Shown here piece by piece: positions 50,211 to 60,232 of a stretch of DNA of 64,000 nucleotides (within the stretch, counting starts at the first letter, position 1; every line of letters starts with the position of its first letter). The DNA is from Phytophthora colocasiae (lineage: Eukaryota > Oomycota > Peronosporomycetes > Peronosporales > Peronosporaceae), in assembly GCA_018806915.1 (NCBI GenBank), contig JAGKQI010000049.1, positions 1,860,001 through 1,924,000 on the forward strand, given 5' to 3'. The notes beneath the pieces are model-generated. The model did no database searches, was not told where the DNA came from, and was given only the letters and a program-made list of their open reading frames with translations. The translations under genes were made by a program, and so were the position numbers.

Positions 50211-51701
50211 ATGGCCTGCGCCAAGAAGTTCTTCACCGGGGAGGACCTCAAGATGGCGCTCAACATCTTCTGCTGCGTCTACGGCATTGGCACACTCGGT
50301 ATGCCAGGAAACTTCTCGCGTGCTGGGCCCGTGCTGGCCGTCATCGGCATGGCTTTCATGGCTTTCGCCAACGTGTACGCGTCCGTGGCCATTTGCCGCG
50401 TGATGCTGCTGGCACCCAAGAGTGTCAAGACCTACAGTGACCTGGGCGAGTGGTGCATGGGCAAGTGGGGCCGATGGCTCTCGGTCATCTCACAGATGGC
50501 TTCGTGTCTGCTAGTGCCCTGCGTCTTCCTCGTGCTGGGCGGAACACTGCTGGATGGCCTCTTTCCGGACGCCTTCAGCGCCACCTACTGGATCTGCTTC
50601 ATGGCACTCATGTGCTTGCCCGTGTGCCTCATCCCGACGCTCAAGGAAGGTGCTGGTGCGGCCTTTGCCGGTTGTGCGGGAACTCTCATCGCCGACGTCA
50701 TTGGCGTGGCCGTCGTCATGTACGGCATGCGTGGCCACCTGTCCCCACCGTCACCCGACATCAAGTTCTCGCAGGTCGCGGGGATGTTCGGAAACCTGTC
50801 GCTGGCCTACAACGCCGGTATTGTGATCCCGGCCCTGCAGCGTCAGCACAGCGAACCGACGCGTATGCCCCGCGTGGTGTTCGTCACGATGGGCTTCATC
50901 TCGGTTCTGTTCCTGATCCTGGCCAGCACGGCGTACTCGGCCGTGGGCTGCCAGATCACGGGCAACCTGCTGTACTCCATCTACCCGGACGCGACGAGCG
51001 GCCTGACCACGCTGGGCTTCAGGTCGGACTGGGGCGCCGTCGTCATGGCCTACTTCTTCATGCAGCTGCACATCACGATCGCCTTCTCGGTCATCCTGAA
51101 CCCGGCCTTCTACCTGGCCGAGCGGATGATCCTCAAGATGCACAAGAAGAAGGAGGACGACGTGGAGAACGCACTCACCTACGCTGCCGCCTCGTATGCT
51201 GCTGCCAACACACCCGGCAAGGACGCCGTCAATGGCGATGATCGTCGTTCGTCCAAGATGTCGTACATCTCGAACGCCGACGCTGAGAATCCGTACTACG
51301 GCGACGTGGAGGCGGAGGCTGCCGAGTACCACGGCGTGAACGCCATCAAGTACGTGATCCTGCGTATTGCCATCATCGTGGTGCTGGTCATCCTCTCGAT
51401 TATCCTCAAGGACCACTTCTCCGACCTGGTGGACTTCGTGGGCGCCTCGTGCATCACGCTGATCAGCATCTTGCTGCCGATTATCTTCCTGCTCAAGAAG
51501 CTGTGGAACGAACTTCCACTGTACGAGAAGGTGCCAGCGCTGATTGTCGTGGTCGTATGCGGCTTCCTGGGCTGCTACGTGACGTACACGTCCGGCAAGA
51601 CGCTGTTCGCGCCGACGGACTCGGACACGGAGTTCCCGTACTGCGACAGCGAGTACGAGAACCTGGTGTATTACAACTACACTGCCGTGCACGAAGGGTA
51701 A
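50211..51701 (+). CDS. AAAP amino acid transporter, palindrome right copy
   Basis: 496 residues, same as the left copy apart from rare changes (e.g. GMRGHL vs GMRGHP in the third loop). Full AAAP architecture and no stop. Its 3' flank is only 75 bp before the Crypton array, and the array is transcribed toward it, so 3' end formation or antisense transcription may differ from the left copy (inference). Confidence 0.88.
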   Translation: MACAKKFFTGEDLKMALNIFCCVYGIGTLGMPGNFSRAGPVLAVIGMAFMAFANVYASVAICRVMLLAPKSVKTYSDLGEWCMGKWGRWLSVISQMASCLLVPCVFLVLGGTLLDGLFPDAFSATYWICFMALMCLPVCLIPTLKEGAGAAFAGCAGTLIADVIGVAVVMYGMRGHLSPPSPDIKFSQVAGMFGNLSLAYNAGIVIPALQRQHSEPTRMPRVVFVTMGFISVLFLILASTAYSAVGCQITGNLLYSIYPDATSGLTTLGFRSDWGAVVMAYFFMQLHITIAFSVILNPAFYLAERMILKMHKKKEDDVENALTYAAASYAAANTPGKDAVNGDDRRSSKMSYISNADAENPYYGDVEAEAAEYHGVNAIKYVILRIAIIVVLVILSIILKDHFSDLVDFVGASCITLISILLPIIFLLKKLWNELPLYEKVPALIVVVVCGFLGCYVTYTSGKTLFAPTDSDTEFPYCDSEYENLVYYNYTAVHEG

Positions 51702-52094
51702 ATGCCGATGAAGGACGAAGCCGCAGTATCGTAGCACCACCCACCATAGTTTTTGTAATCTCTTGATAACCTCTAATTCTCTTGAATTCGTTGGCGTCTG
51801 GCCTCCACTTTGTATTGCGGCCATTGCGTTTTGTGTGCGTCTGTGCGCCAACGAGTTCGAAAATCGCCTCAGAGTGTCCATACAAAATAACGGCCATTCA
51901 GGGATATCCAAGAATTCGTTGGCGTCAGGCGCACATAAATATACCGTAAAAAACGAAATCTGTGCCACCACGTATTTCGGTAGTAAACGCCTTCTTCAAC
52001 TCGTGATCGTAGTTCTCATCGACAAGGTATACCCTCTCTCCTCATGAACACAGCATATTTAAGTTTTTTACTTACGTGTTTTACATTCGCTACA

Positions 52095-52976
52095 CTATCC
52101 AGTTCGGGCCGATGTACGGCGGTTTGCTCGAATAACGTTGAGAGCGGTAGACCATTTGAGCTGATCCTTGCGTCGTTGACGTTTCTTGGGGGTGACATCG
52201 CTGAGAGGAAGCTTTGCCAGTACGCTTTGCAGCATTTCGCGAGCTTGTTGAATAGTTGGAGCTGAAATCCAGGAACAGTGGGGAATTTTAGTTTGTATCT
52301 CCATCATCATGCATCGATAATTTGACAGTGTCTTTCGCTTCTTACTTGTGGACAAGTCCCTCCATTGCAAGAAACGGTATGGTCCAATTCGACCAGAAGG
52401 ATCACCACAGCACCAATGCTCCCATGCGGTCATCAATGACATGCCAGGAATATGAAAGTCGGCAGTTACCCTAGAAAATCTTTCGTTCACAAGTGATAAA
52501 GTTTGTGGTGCATTTTGGAGGGTGTCGCTATGTTCGTCGATAACCTCGTCGTGGGCTGCATCGTTGTGCTGCATTTGATGATGATTGTTACTTCGGAGGG
52601 ATTCTAAAATTTCGGTAATTCCACATCCTTCAAGCGCCTGCGAGAGACCGGCATGCAAATCTGTTGTTGACAGGGATCTTTGGCAGCGCGATAGCTCTGT
52701 GGTTATCTGCTCTAGGAGTGTTGGACCTAGTTCAGACACCGATTGCGAGAGTCGTTGCAGTTGGGTTGACTGCTTCTCCATAGCCACAAGTAAATGAACG
52801 TGGGGTGGGACCCCAGTGGGCCTTATTCGATCCGATGGCCACGCCATTCGACAAGTAACACGCTGTTTCAATTGATATATCAGTTCCACATTCCCAAATA
52901 CTGGATTCCGATATAGCGGATGTTGTGGGCCTAATATCGTGCGTAAATATTCCCAGTGATAAACTAAAGACGCCAA
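52095..52976 (-). pseudogene. Crypton unit 1: C-terminal part of YR protein (frameshifted off)
   Basis: 293 codons equal to the C-terminal half of the intact protein in unit 3: coiled-coil-like Gln/Leu-rich region (TQLQRLSQSVSELGPTLLEQ), then a GCR1_C-like DNA-binding domain (RVTADFHIPGMSLMTAWEHW, then YRFLQWRDLSTSKKRKTLSN) and a basic tail KKRQRRK. It is cut from the recombinase part by a 1-bp loss: GGAAAAAATGG here against GGACAAAAATGG in unit 3. Confidence 0.85.
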
Positions 52977-53014
52977 TAGAAATCCACCAGTCCGCAGTAA
53001 GTGTGGAGGTAAGT

Positions 53015-54196
53015 TTATAAAGCACAGGTTGATGTTGTCACGAACAAACTCGTCAACATCGGAAAAAATGGTGGTAATATAGCAAAACCAGTATCATCAA
53101 AAGGTAGACCAGCTACATAGCGGCCTACAATGCGATCTCCAGCGGACTCGTAACGGATGTAAGTGTCTTGTACACCAGGTAGTGTCCAACCAGCTCTGAT
53201 ACAAATGGCCGCAGCAGAAGGCCCCCCGTTGGAGCACGAAGAGACAAAGGTTGCAGACCCTTTTCGAGCAGAATGCGTTCCGATATCTGAGGCCACTAGT
53301 CCTTCATTTGCCAGGATTTCCTTCATCTGTTCTGTTTCCATTACTCGCTTCAGTATTTTTGAGAACCTGTCGTACTGATTGCCACCTGGGAATAACTTGG
53401 AATTCGAGAGTCCTAAAACAGCGCCATAGATAGCTAATGAAAGTACCGGGCAAATTTCTGGGATGAATGGATTTGCATATACGTGTCTGGCATCACGGGG
53501 TCTTGTGCCGTCCTGGTCATTCTTCATATGCCCAAAAAGAATTGCTAATGCATCTCCATCCCAACTCAAATGACCGGAGTGAATTGATGACGTGTTTCCA
53601 GCGCGACACATCAGATTCCAGCTCAAAAGTAAGAAGGTGTGAGCAAATACAAACTCAGTATCGTTATGTTTGAGAAACGTGGCACAAAAGTGCCGTAATA
53701 CCGAAAATGAAAGAGGTTCCTTGCCCTCTGTCAACTTTACACCAGCATTGTGATTGCGTCGTGCGACGTCGCGCTTCAAACCCTTAAAAAATAGTGTCAG
53801 ATTACCCGCAAATTCAGGTGACATTGTTTGCCCATATCCACGGTAAAGATGGAACAGACTCGAGCGCATCGAGTCGTAGACCGATCGACCAGGTTTTCCT
53901 CCACTTCTACCACTAAGAGACATCAAAAACTCCTCAAAATCGTCAGGTTCGTGAAGATCGTAATTCAGAGGTGATATTTCACGATTCTCTTCCATGAAAC
54001 GAGCTATGCTGCCAAGCTTCAGTGATGCAGTTCCATAGTCGTCTTGTTCCAAATCGCAGCTACGCAAGCTGCCGAGAAAGGTATCGCGTAGGAGATGTCT
54101 CTTCCGTCTGTAGAGCCATGCTACATAGCGGCATATTCCCCGTACGTATATTGATGCTGTCTTTTGGCCGATAACATTGTCTTTCACGGCCCTCAC
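53015..54196 (-). pseudogene. Crypton unit 1: tyrosine recombinase part
   Basis: 393 codons with the full recombinase domain: Arg in LMCRAGNT, His/Arg in GTHSARKG, Trp in RAGWTLP and Tyr in DTYIRYE. It ends a few residues after GFAILPPF because of the 1-bp frameshift shared with unit 2. An in-frame TAG stands directly before the first codon. Confidence 0.85.
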
Positions 54197-54645
54197 CTAT
54201 TCTCGAAGGTCGACTTCATCGTCGCCCGGACTCATGTTGTGAGCAATCCAGAACTGTATCCACAAGTATCGAATCACTTCGTTTAAATACGAGCAAAGGA
54301 AAGTCACACAAATTCTTGCTACACATATTTCTCTTGAATTCGTTGGCGTCTGGCCTCCACTTTGTATTGCGGCCATTGCGTTTTGTGTGCGTCTGTGCGC
54401 CAACGAGTTCGAAAATCGCCTCAGAGTGTCCATACAAAATAACGGCCATTCAGGGATATCCAAGAATTCGTTGGCGTCAGGCGCACATAAATATACCGTA
54501 AAAAACGAAATCTGTGCCACCACGTATTTCGGTAGTAAACGCCTTCTTCAACTCGTGATCGTAGTTCTCATCGACAAGGTATACCCTCTCTCCTCATGAA
54601 CACAGCATATTTAAGTTTTTACTTACGTGTTTTACATTCGCTACA

Positions 54646-55527
54646 CTATCCAGTTCGGGCCGATGTACGGCGGTTTGCTCGAATAACGTTGAGAGCGGTA
54701 GACCATTTGAGCTGATCCTTGCGTCGTTGACGTTTCTTGGGGGTGACATCGCTGAGAGGAAGCTTTGCCAGTACGCTTTGCAGCATTTCGCGAGCTTGTT
54801 GAATAGTTGGAGCTGAAATCCAGGAACAGTGGGGAATTTTAGTTTGTATCTCCATCATCATGCATCGATAATTTGACAGTGTCTTTCGCTTCTTACTTGT
54901 GGACAAGTCCCTCCATTGCAAGAAACGGTATGGTCCAATTCGACCAGAAGGATCACCACAGCACCAATGCTCCCATGCGGTCATCAATGACATGCCAGGA
55001 ATATGAAAGTCGGCAGTTACCCTAGAAAATCTTTCGTTCACAAGTGATAAAGTTTGTGGTGCATTTTGGAGGGTGTCGCTATGTTCGTCGATAACCTCGT
55101 CGTGGGCTGCATCGTTGTGCTGCATTTGATGATGATTGTTACTTCGGAGGGATTCTAAAATTTCGGTAATTCCACATCCTTCAAGCGCCTGCGAGAGACC
55201 GGCATGCAAATCTGTTGTTGACAGGGATCTTTGGCAGCGCGATAGCTCTGTGGTTATCTGCTCTAGGAGTGTTGGACCTAGTTCAGACACCGATTGCGAG
55301 AGTCGTTGCAGTTGGGTTGACTGCTTCTCCATAGCCACAAGTAAATGAACGTGGGGTGGGACCCCAGTGGGCCTTATTCGATCCGATGGCCACGCCATTC
55401 GACAAGTAACACGCTGTTTCAATTGAGATATCAGTTCCACATTCCCAAATACTGGATTCCGATATAGCGGATGTTGTGGGCCTAATATCGTGCGTAAATA
55501 TTCCCAGTGATAAACTAAAGACGCCAA
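54646..55527 (-). pseudogene. Crypton unit 2: C-terminal part of YR protein
   Basis: 293 codons, same layout as in unit 1 with rare changes (ISQLKQ for IYQLKQ). Separated from the recombinase by the same 1-bp loss as in unit 1. Confidence 0.85.
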
Positions 55528-55565
55528 TAGAAATCCACCAGTCCGCAGTAAGTGTGGAGGTAAGT

Positions 55566-56747
55566 TTAAAAAGCACAGGTTGATGTTGTCACGAACAAAC
55601 TCGTCAACATCGGAAAAAATGGTGGTAATATAGCAAATCCAGTATCATCAAAAGGTAGACCAGCTACATAGCGGCCTACAATGCGATCTCCAGCGGACTC
55701 GTAACGGATGTAAGTGTCTTGTACACCAGGTAGTGTCCAACCAGCTCTGATACAAATGGCCGCAGCAGAAGGCCCCCCGTTGGAGCACGAAGAGACAAAG
55801 GTTGCAGACCCTTTTCGAGCAGAATGCGTTCCGATATCTGAGGCCACTAGTCCTTCATTTGCCAGGATTTCCTTCATCTGTTCTGTTTCCATTACTCGCT
55901 TCAGTATTTTTGAGAACCTGTCGTACTGATTGCCACCTGGGAATAACTTGGAATTCGAGAGTCCTAAAACAGCGCCATAGATAGCTAATGAAAGTACCGG
56001 GCAAATTTCTGGGATGAATGGATTTGCATATACGTGTCTGGCATCACGGGGTCTTGTGCCGTCCTGGTCATTCTTCATATGCCCAAAAAGAATTGCTAAT
56101 GCATCTCCATCCCAACTCAAATGACCGGAGTGAATTGATGACGTGTTTCCAGCGCGACACATCAGATTCCAGCTCAAAAGTAAGAAGGTGTGAGCAAATA
56201 CAAACTCAGTATCGTTATGTTTGAGAAACGTGGCACAAAAGTGCCGTAATACCGAAAATGAAAGAGGTTCCTTGCCCTCTGTCAACTTTACACCAGCATT
56301 GTGATTGCGTCGTGCGACGTCGCGCTTCAAACCCTTAAAAAATAGTGTCAGATTACCCGCAAATTCAGGTGACATTGTTTGCCCATATCCACGGTAAAGA
56401 TGGAACAGACTCGAGCGCATCGAGTCGTAGACCGATCGACCAGGTTTTCCTCCACTTCTACCACTAAGAGACATCAAAAACTCCTCAAAATCGTCAGGTT
56501 CGTGAAGATCGTAATTCAGAGGTGATATTTCACGATTCTCTTCCATGAAACGAGCTATGCTGCCAAGCTTCAGTGATGCAGTTCCATAGTCGTCTTGTTC
56601 CAAATCGCAGCTACGCAAGCTGCCGAGAAAGGTATCGCGTAGGAGATGTCTCTTCCGTCTGTAGAGCCATGCTACATAGCGGCATATTCCCCGTACGTAT
56701 ATTGATGCTGTCTTTTGGCCGATAACATTGTCTTTCACGGCCCTCAC
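55566..56747 (-). pseudogene. Crypton unit 2: tyrosine recombinase part
   Basis: 393 codons with all catalytic residues, as in unit 1; terminated early by the shared frameshift. The TAG just upstream is also present. Confidence 0.85.
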
Positions 56748-57197
56748 CTATTCTCGAAGGTCGACTTCATCGTCGCCCGGACTCATGTTGTGAGCAATCC
56801 AGAACTGTATCCACAAGTATCGAATCACTTCGTTTAAATACGAGCAAAGGAAAGTCACACAAATTCTTGCTACACATATTTCTCTTGAATTCGTTGGCGT
56901 CTGGCCTCCACTTTGTATTGCGGCCATTGCGTTTTGTGTGCGTCTGTGCGCCAACGAGTTCGAAAATCGCCTCAGAGTGTCCATACAAAATAACGGCCAT
57001 TCAGGGATATCCAAGAATTCGTTGGCGTCAGGCGCACATAAATATACCGTAAAAAACGAAATCTGTGCCACCACGTATTTCGGTAGTAAACGCCTTCTTC
57101 AACTCGTGATCGTAGTTCTCATCGACAAGGTATACCCTCTCTCCTCATGAACACAGCATATTTAAGTTTTTTACTTACGTGTTTTACATTCGCTACA

Positions 57198-59300
57198 CTA
57201 TCCAGTTCGGGCCGATGTACGGCGGTTTGCTCGAATAACGTTGAGAGCGGTAGACCATTTGAGCTGATCCTTGCGTCGTTGACGTTTCTTGGGGGTGACA
57301 TCGCTGAGAGGAAGCTTTGCCAGTACGCTTTGCAGCATTTCGCGAGCTTGTTGAATAGTTGGAGCTGAAATCCAGGAACAGTGGGGAATTTTAGTTTGTA
57401 TCTCCATCATCATGCATCGATAATTTGACAGTGTCTTTCGCTTCTTACTTGTGGACAAGTCCCTCCATTGCAAGAAACGGTATGGTCCAATTCGACCAGA
57501 AGGATCACCACAGCACCAATGCTCCCATGCGGTCATCAATGACATGCCAGGAATATGAAAGTCGGCAGTTACCCTAGAAAATCTTTCGTTCACAAGTGAT
57601 AAAGTTTGTGGTGCATTTTGGAGGGTGTCGCTATGTTCGTCGATAACCTCGTCGTGGGCTGCATCGTTGTGCTGCATTTGATGATGATTGTTACTTCGGA
57701 GGGATTCTAAAATTTCGGTAATTCCACATCCTTCAAGCGCCTGCGAGAGACCGGCATGCAAATCTGTTGTTGACAGAGATCTTTGGCAGCGCGATAGCTC
57801 TGTGGTTATCTGCTCTAGGAGTGTTGGACCTAGTTCAGACACCGATTGCGAGAGTCGTTGCAGTTGGGTTGACTGCTTCTCCATAGCCACAAGTAAATGA
57901 ACGTGGGGTGGGACCCCAGTGGGCCTTATTCGATCCGATGGCCACGCCATTCGACAAGTAACACGCTGTTTCAATTGATATATCAGTTCCACATTCCCAA
58001 ATACTGGATTCCGATATAGCGGATGTTGTGGGCCTAATATCGTGCGTAAATATTCCCAGTGATAAACTAAAGACGCCAATAGAAATCCACCAGTCCGCAG
58101 TAAGTGTGGAGGTAAGTTTATAAAGCACAGGTTGATGTTGTCACGAACAAACTCGTCAACATCGGACAAAAATGGTGGTAATATAGCAAAACCAGTATCA
58201 TCAAAAGGTAGACCAGCTACATAGCGGCCTACAATGCGATCTCCAGCGGACTCGTAACGGATGTAAGTGTCTTGTACACCAGGTAGTGTCCAACCAGCTC
58301 TGATACAAATGGCCGCAGCAGAAGGCCCCCCGTTGGAGCACGAAGAGACAAAGGTTGCAGACCCTTTTCGAGCAGAATGCGTTCCGATATCTGAGGCCAC
58401 TAGTCCTTCATTTGCCAGGATTTCCTTCATCTGTTCTGTTTCCATTACTCGCTTCAGTATTTTTGAGAACCTGTCGTACTGATTGCCACCTGGGAATAAC
58501 TTGGAATTCGAGAGTCCTAAAACAGCGCCATAGATAGCTAATGAAAGTACCGGGCAAATTTCTGGGATGAATGGATTTGCATATACGTGTCTGGCATCAC
58601 GGGGTCTTGTGCCGTCCTGGTCATTCTTCATATGCCCAAAAAGAATTGCTAATGCATCTCCATCCCAACTCAAATGACCGGAGTGAATTGATGACGTGTT
58701 TCCAGCGCGACACATCAGATTCCAGCTCAAAAGTAAGAAGGTGTGAGCAAATACAAACTCAGTATCGTTATGTTTGAGAAACGTGGCACAAAAGTGCCGT
58801 AATACCGAAAATGAAAGAGGTTCCTTGCCCTCTGTCAACTTTACACCAGCATTGTGATTGCGTCGTGCGACGTCGCGCTTCAAACCCTTAAAAAATAGTG
58901 TCAGATTACCCGCAAATTCAGGTGACATTGTTTGCCCATATCCACGGTAAAGATGGAACAGACTCGAGCGCATCGAGTCGTAGACCGATCGACCAGGTTT
59001 TCCTCCACTTCTACCACTAAGAGACATCAAAAACTCCTCAAAATCGTCAGGTTCGTGAAGATCGTAATTCAGAGGTGATATTTCACGATTCTCTTCCATG
59101 AAACGAGCTATGCTGCCAAGCTTCAGTGATGCAGTTCCATAGTCGTCTTGTTCCAAATCGCAGCTACGCAAGCTGCCGAGAAAGGTATCGCGTAGGAGAT
59201 GTCTCTTCCGTCTGTAGAGCCATGCTACATAGCGGCATATTCCCCGTACGTATATTGATGCTGTCTTTTGGCCGATAACATTGTCTTTCACGGCCCTCAC
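57198..59300 (-). CDS. Crypton tyrosine recombinase with GCR1_C-like domain, full length
   Basis: Tyrosine recombinases of Cryptons cut and join DNA through a circular intermediate. The 700-codon frame has an N-terminal core-binding-like region (SIYVRGICRYVAWLYRRK), the catalytic domain with Arg198 (LMCRAGNT), His308-x-x-Arg311 (GTHSARKG), Trp337 and Tyr346 (DTYIRYE), and a C-terminal GCR1_C-like DNA-binding domain at about 560-630 (DFHIPGMSLMTAWEHW ... YRFLQWRDL) with a basic tail. The first ATG in this frame is only at codon 68, yet homology-like sequence starts right after an in-frame TAG (59301-59303). A short peptide MSPGDDEVDLRE is encoded just before that TAG, in frame. The true start therefore needs an unseen intron, readthrough, or a non-ATG codon. 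Confidence 0.88.
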   Translation of the reverse strand: MRAVKDNVIGQKTASIYVRGICRYVAWLYRRKRHLLRDTFLGSLRSCDLEQDDYGTASLKLGSIARFMEENREISPLNYDLHEPDDFEEFLMSLSGRSGGKPGRSVYDSMRSSLFHLYRGYGQTMSPEFAGNLTLFFKGLKRDVARRNHNAGVKLTEGKEPLSFSVLRHFCATFLKHNDTEFVFAHTFLLLSWNLMCRAGNTSSIHSGHLSWDGDALAILFGHMKNDQDGTRPRDARHVYANPFIPEICPVLSLAIYGAVLGLSNSKLFPGGNQYDRFSKILKRVMETEQMKEILANEGLVASDIGTHSARKGSATFVSSCSNGGPSAAAICIRAGWTLPGVQDTYIRYESAGDRIVGRYVAGLPFDDTGFAILPPFLSDVDEFVRDNINLCFINLPPHLLRTGGFLLASLVYHWEYLRTILGPQHPLYRNPVFGNVELIYQLKQRVTCRMAWPSDRIRPTGVPPHVHLLVAMEKQSTQLQRLSQSVSELGPTLLEQITTELSRCQRSLSTTDLHAGLSQALEGCGITEILESLRSNNHHQMQHNDAAHDEVIDEHSDTLQNAPQTLSLVNERFSRVTADFHIPGMSLMTAWEHWCCGDPSGRIGPYRFLQWRDLSTSKKRKTLSNYRCMMMEIQTKIPHCSWISAPTIQQAREMLQSVLAKLPLSDVTPKKRQRRKDQLKWSTALNVIRANRRTSARTG

Positions 59301-59432
59301 CTATTCTCGAAGGTCGACTTCATCGTCGCCCGGACTCATGTTGTGAGCAATCCAGAACTGTATCCACAAGTATCGAATCACTTCGTTTAAATACGAGCAA
59401 AGGAAAGTCACACAAATTCTTGCTACACATAT
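59301..59432 (-). promoter_or_regulatory. 5' leader of Crypton unit 3
   Basis: About 130 bp holding the short MSPGDDEVDLRE frame and its TAG, and an AT-rich TACACATAT end. Transcription must start here or in the adjoining Copia LTR. No clear Inr motif was found. Confidence 0.35.
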
Positions 59433-59436
59433 ATAT

Positions 59437-59762
59437 TGAGTTTCTTTGTCAACCAGTTGTTGTTGTAGCATACTGGATCGATAGGTTTTGCCGCAATAGT
59501 AATTGCAAGTAATTTCTTCTACTGCCACCATAACAAACAATGACTGTCGTTCTGAATCAGCAAGTGATCGATACCACAGACCGTGTCGTAGTTGAATCAA
59601 ATGCACTCACACACAACTTGTTTGGTTAAAGGAAACTTTCGGACTGAAGGCAGGTCCGCCGAGTGCGGAATCGATGCCTTTCTACCATCACTCTGCTAGC
59701 TAAGTTTCATAAGACGTCTTCAACTTCTCAGATCGTCTCAAAAGACGGTACGGTTTCCAACA
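59437..59762 (-). repeat. 3' LTR of second Copia element
   Basis: 326 bp. On the plus strand it runs TGAGTTTCTTTG...GGTTTCCAACA, i.e. TG...CA ends. The purine tract GGAGGAGGGCG lies just before it on the minus strand. The 5' LTR is outside the window, so the right boundary is inferred from one copy. Confidence 0.6.
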
Positions 59763-59784
59763 CGCCCTCCTCCGAAGTAAATCG

Positions 59785-60232
59785 TTACTGAGGAAGATGC
59801 TCCTTAGACAAACCGACCATCGCACATAAAGTCTCGAGTCTGTCGCTGGCCAGGGGCTTCGTCATGATATCGGAAGGATTAACTTCGGTCTTGACCTTCC
59901 ACAAATCCATGGTTCTCTTAGCCACTTGGTCTCTCACGAAGTGCCAACGTAACTCGATGTGTCGCGTTCTGCGACTGTAAGTTGGGTTCGTCGCCATGAC
60001 GAATGCCGCTTGGTTCAATGCCCATGCGGAACTTAGTTTCCAACTCCGGAAACACCTCAATCAATACATTGCGAAGCCCTTGGCCGTCCATGCATGCCTC
60101 ACATGCTGCAACGTACTCCGCCTCTGCGGTAGATTGAGCTACAATGCTCTGACGCCTAGATGCCCATGAAATGGCACCGCCCGCCATGCAATGCACAAAG
60201 CCCGTGATGCTCTTGCGTGTATCTGGGTCATT
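59785..60232 (-). pseudogene. Second Copia: RNase H end, broken
   Basis: Continues the RT frame after an in-frame TGA (CDSD-stop-NDPDTRKSITGF, where relatives have DSDW, so TGG became TGA). AISWASRRQSIVAQSTAEAEYVA carries the RNase H Glu motif. The frame then shifts near 60022 to NQAAFVMATNP, TRHIELRWHFVRDQV and SDIMTKPLASDR. Confidence 0.8.

Larger units (their letters stand above)
48928..51776 (+). repeat. Right arm of 6-kb palindrome
   Basis: Inverse of 45689-48524. It ends at the first base before a triple Crypton insertion, where the left arm instead continues directly into AT plus TGAGTTTACTCG (read on the minus strand). Confidence 0.95.
51777..54329 (-). mobile_element. Crypton unit 1 of 3
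   Basis: 2.55-kb unit from TTCTCTTGAATTCG to GCTACACATAT, without terminal inverted repeats or target duplication, carrying a tyrosine recombinase gene: a Crypton. Directly followed by unit 2 with no spacer. Confidence 0.9.
54330..56879 (-). mobile_element. Crypton unit 2 of 3
   Basis: 2550 bp, joined head to tail to units 1 and 3 at CATAT|TTCTC junctions. Nearly identical to its neighbours; it lacks one T in a TTTTTT run near its start. Confidence 0.9.
56880..59432 (-). mobile_element. Crypton unit 3 of 3 (intact ORF)
   Basis: 2.55-kb unit ending GCTACACATAT, followed by ATAT and a Copia LTR (TGAGTTTC). The only unit with an unbroken 700-codon frame, so it is the likely source of active recombinase. 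Confidence 0.9.

Noticed and set aside
50751..51971. 406-codon antisense ORF over the right AAAP gene (and its 329-codon mirror on the left)
   Set aside because: Full overlap with a clear transporter gene, His/Arg/Val-rich composition typical of the complement of a high-GC coding strand, no domain.
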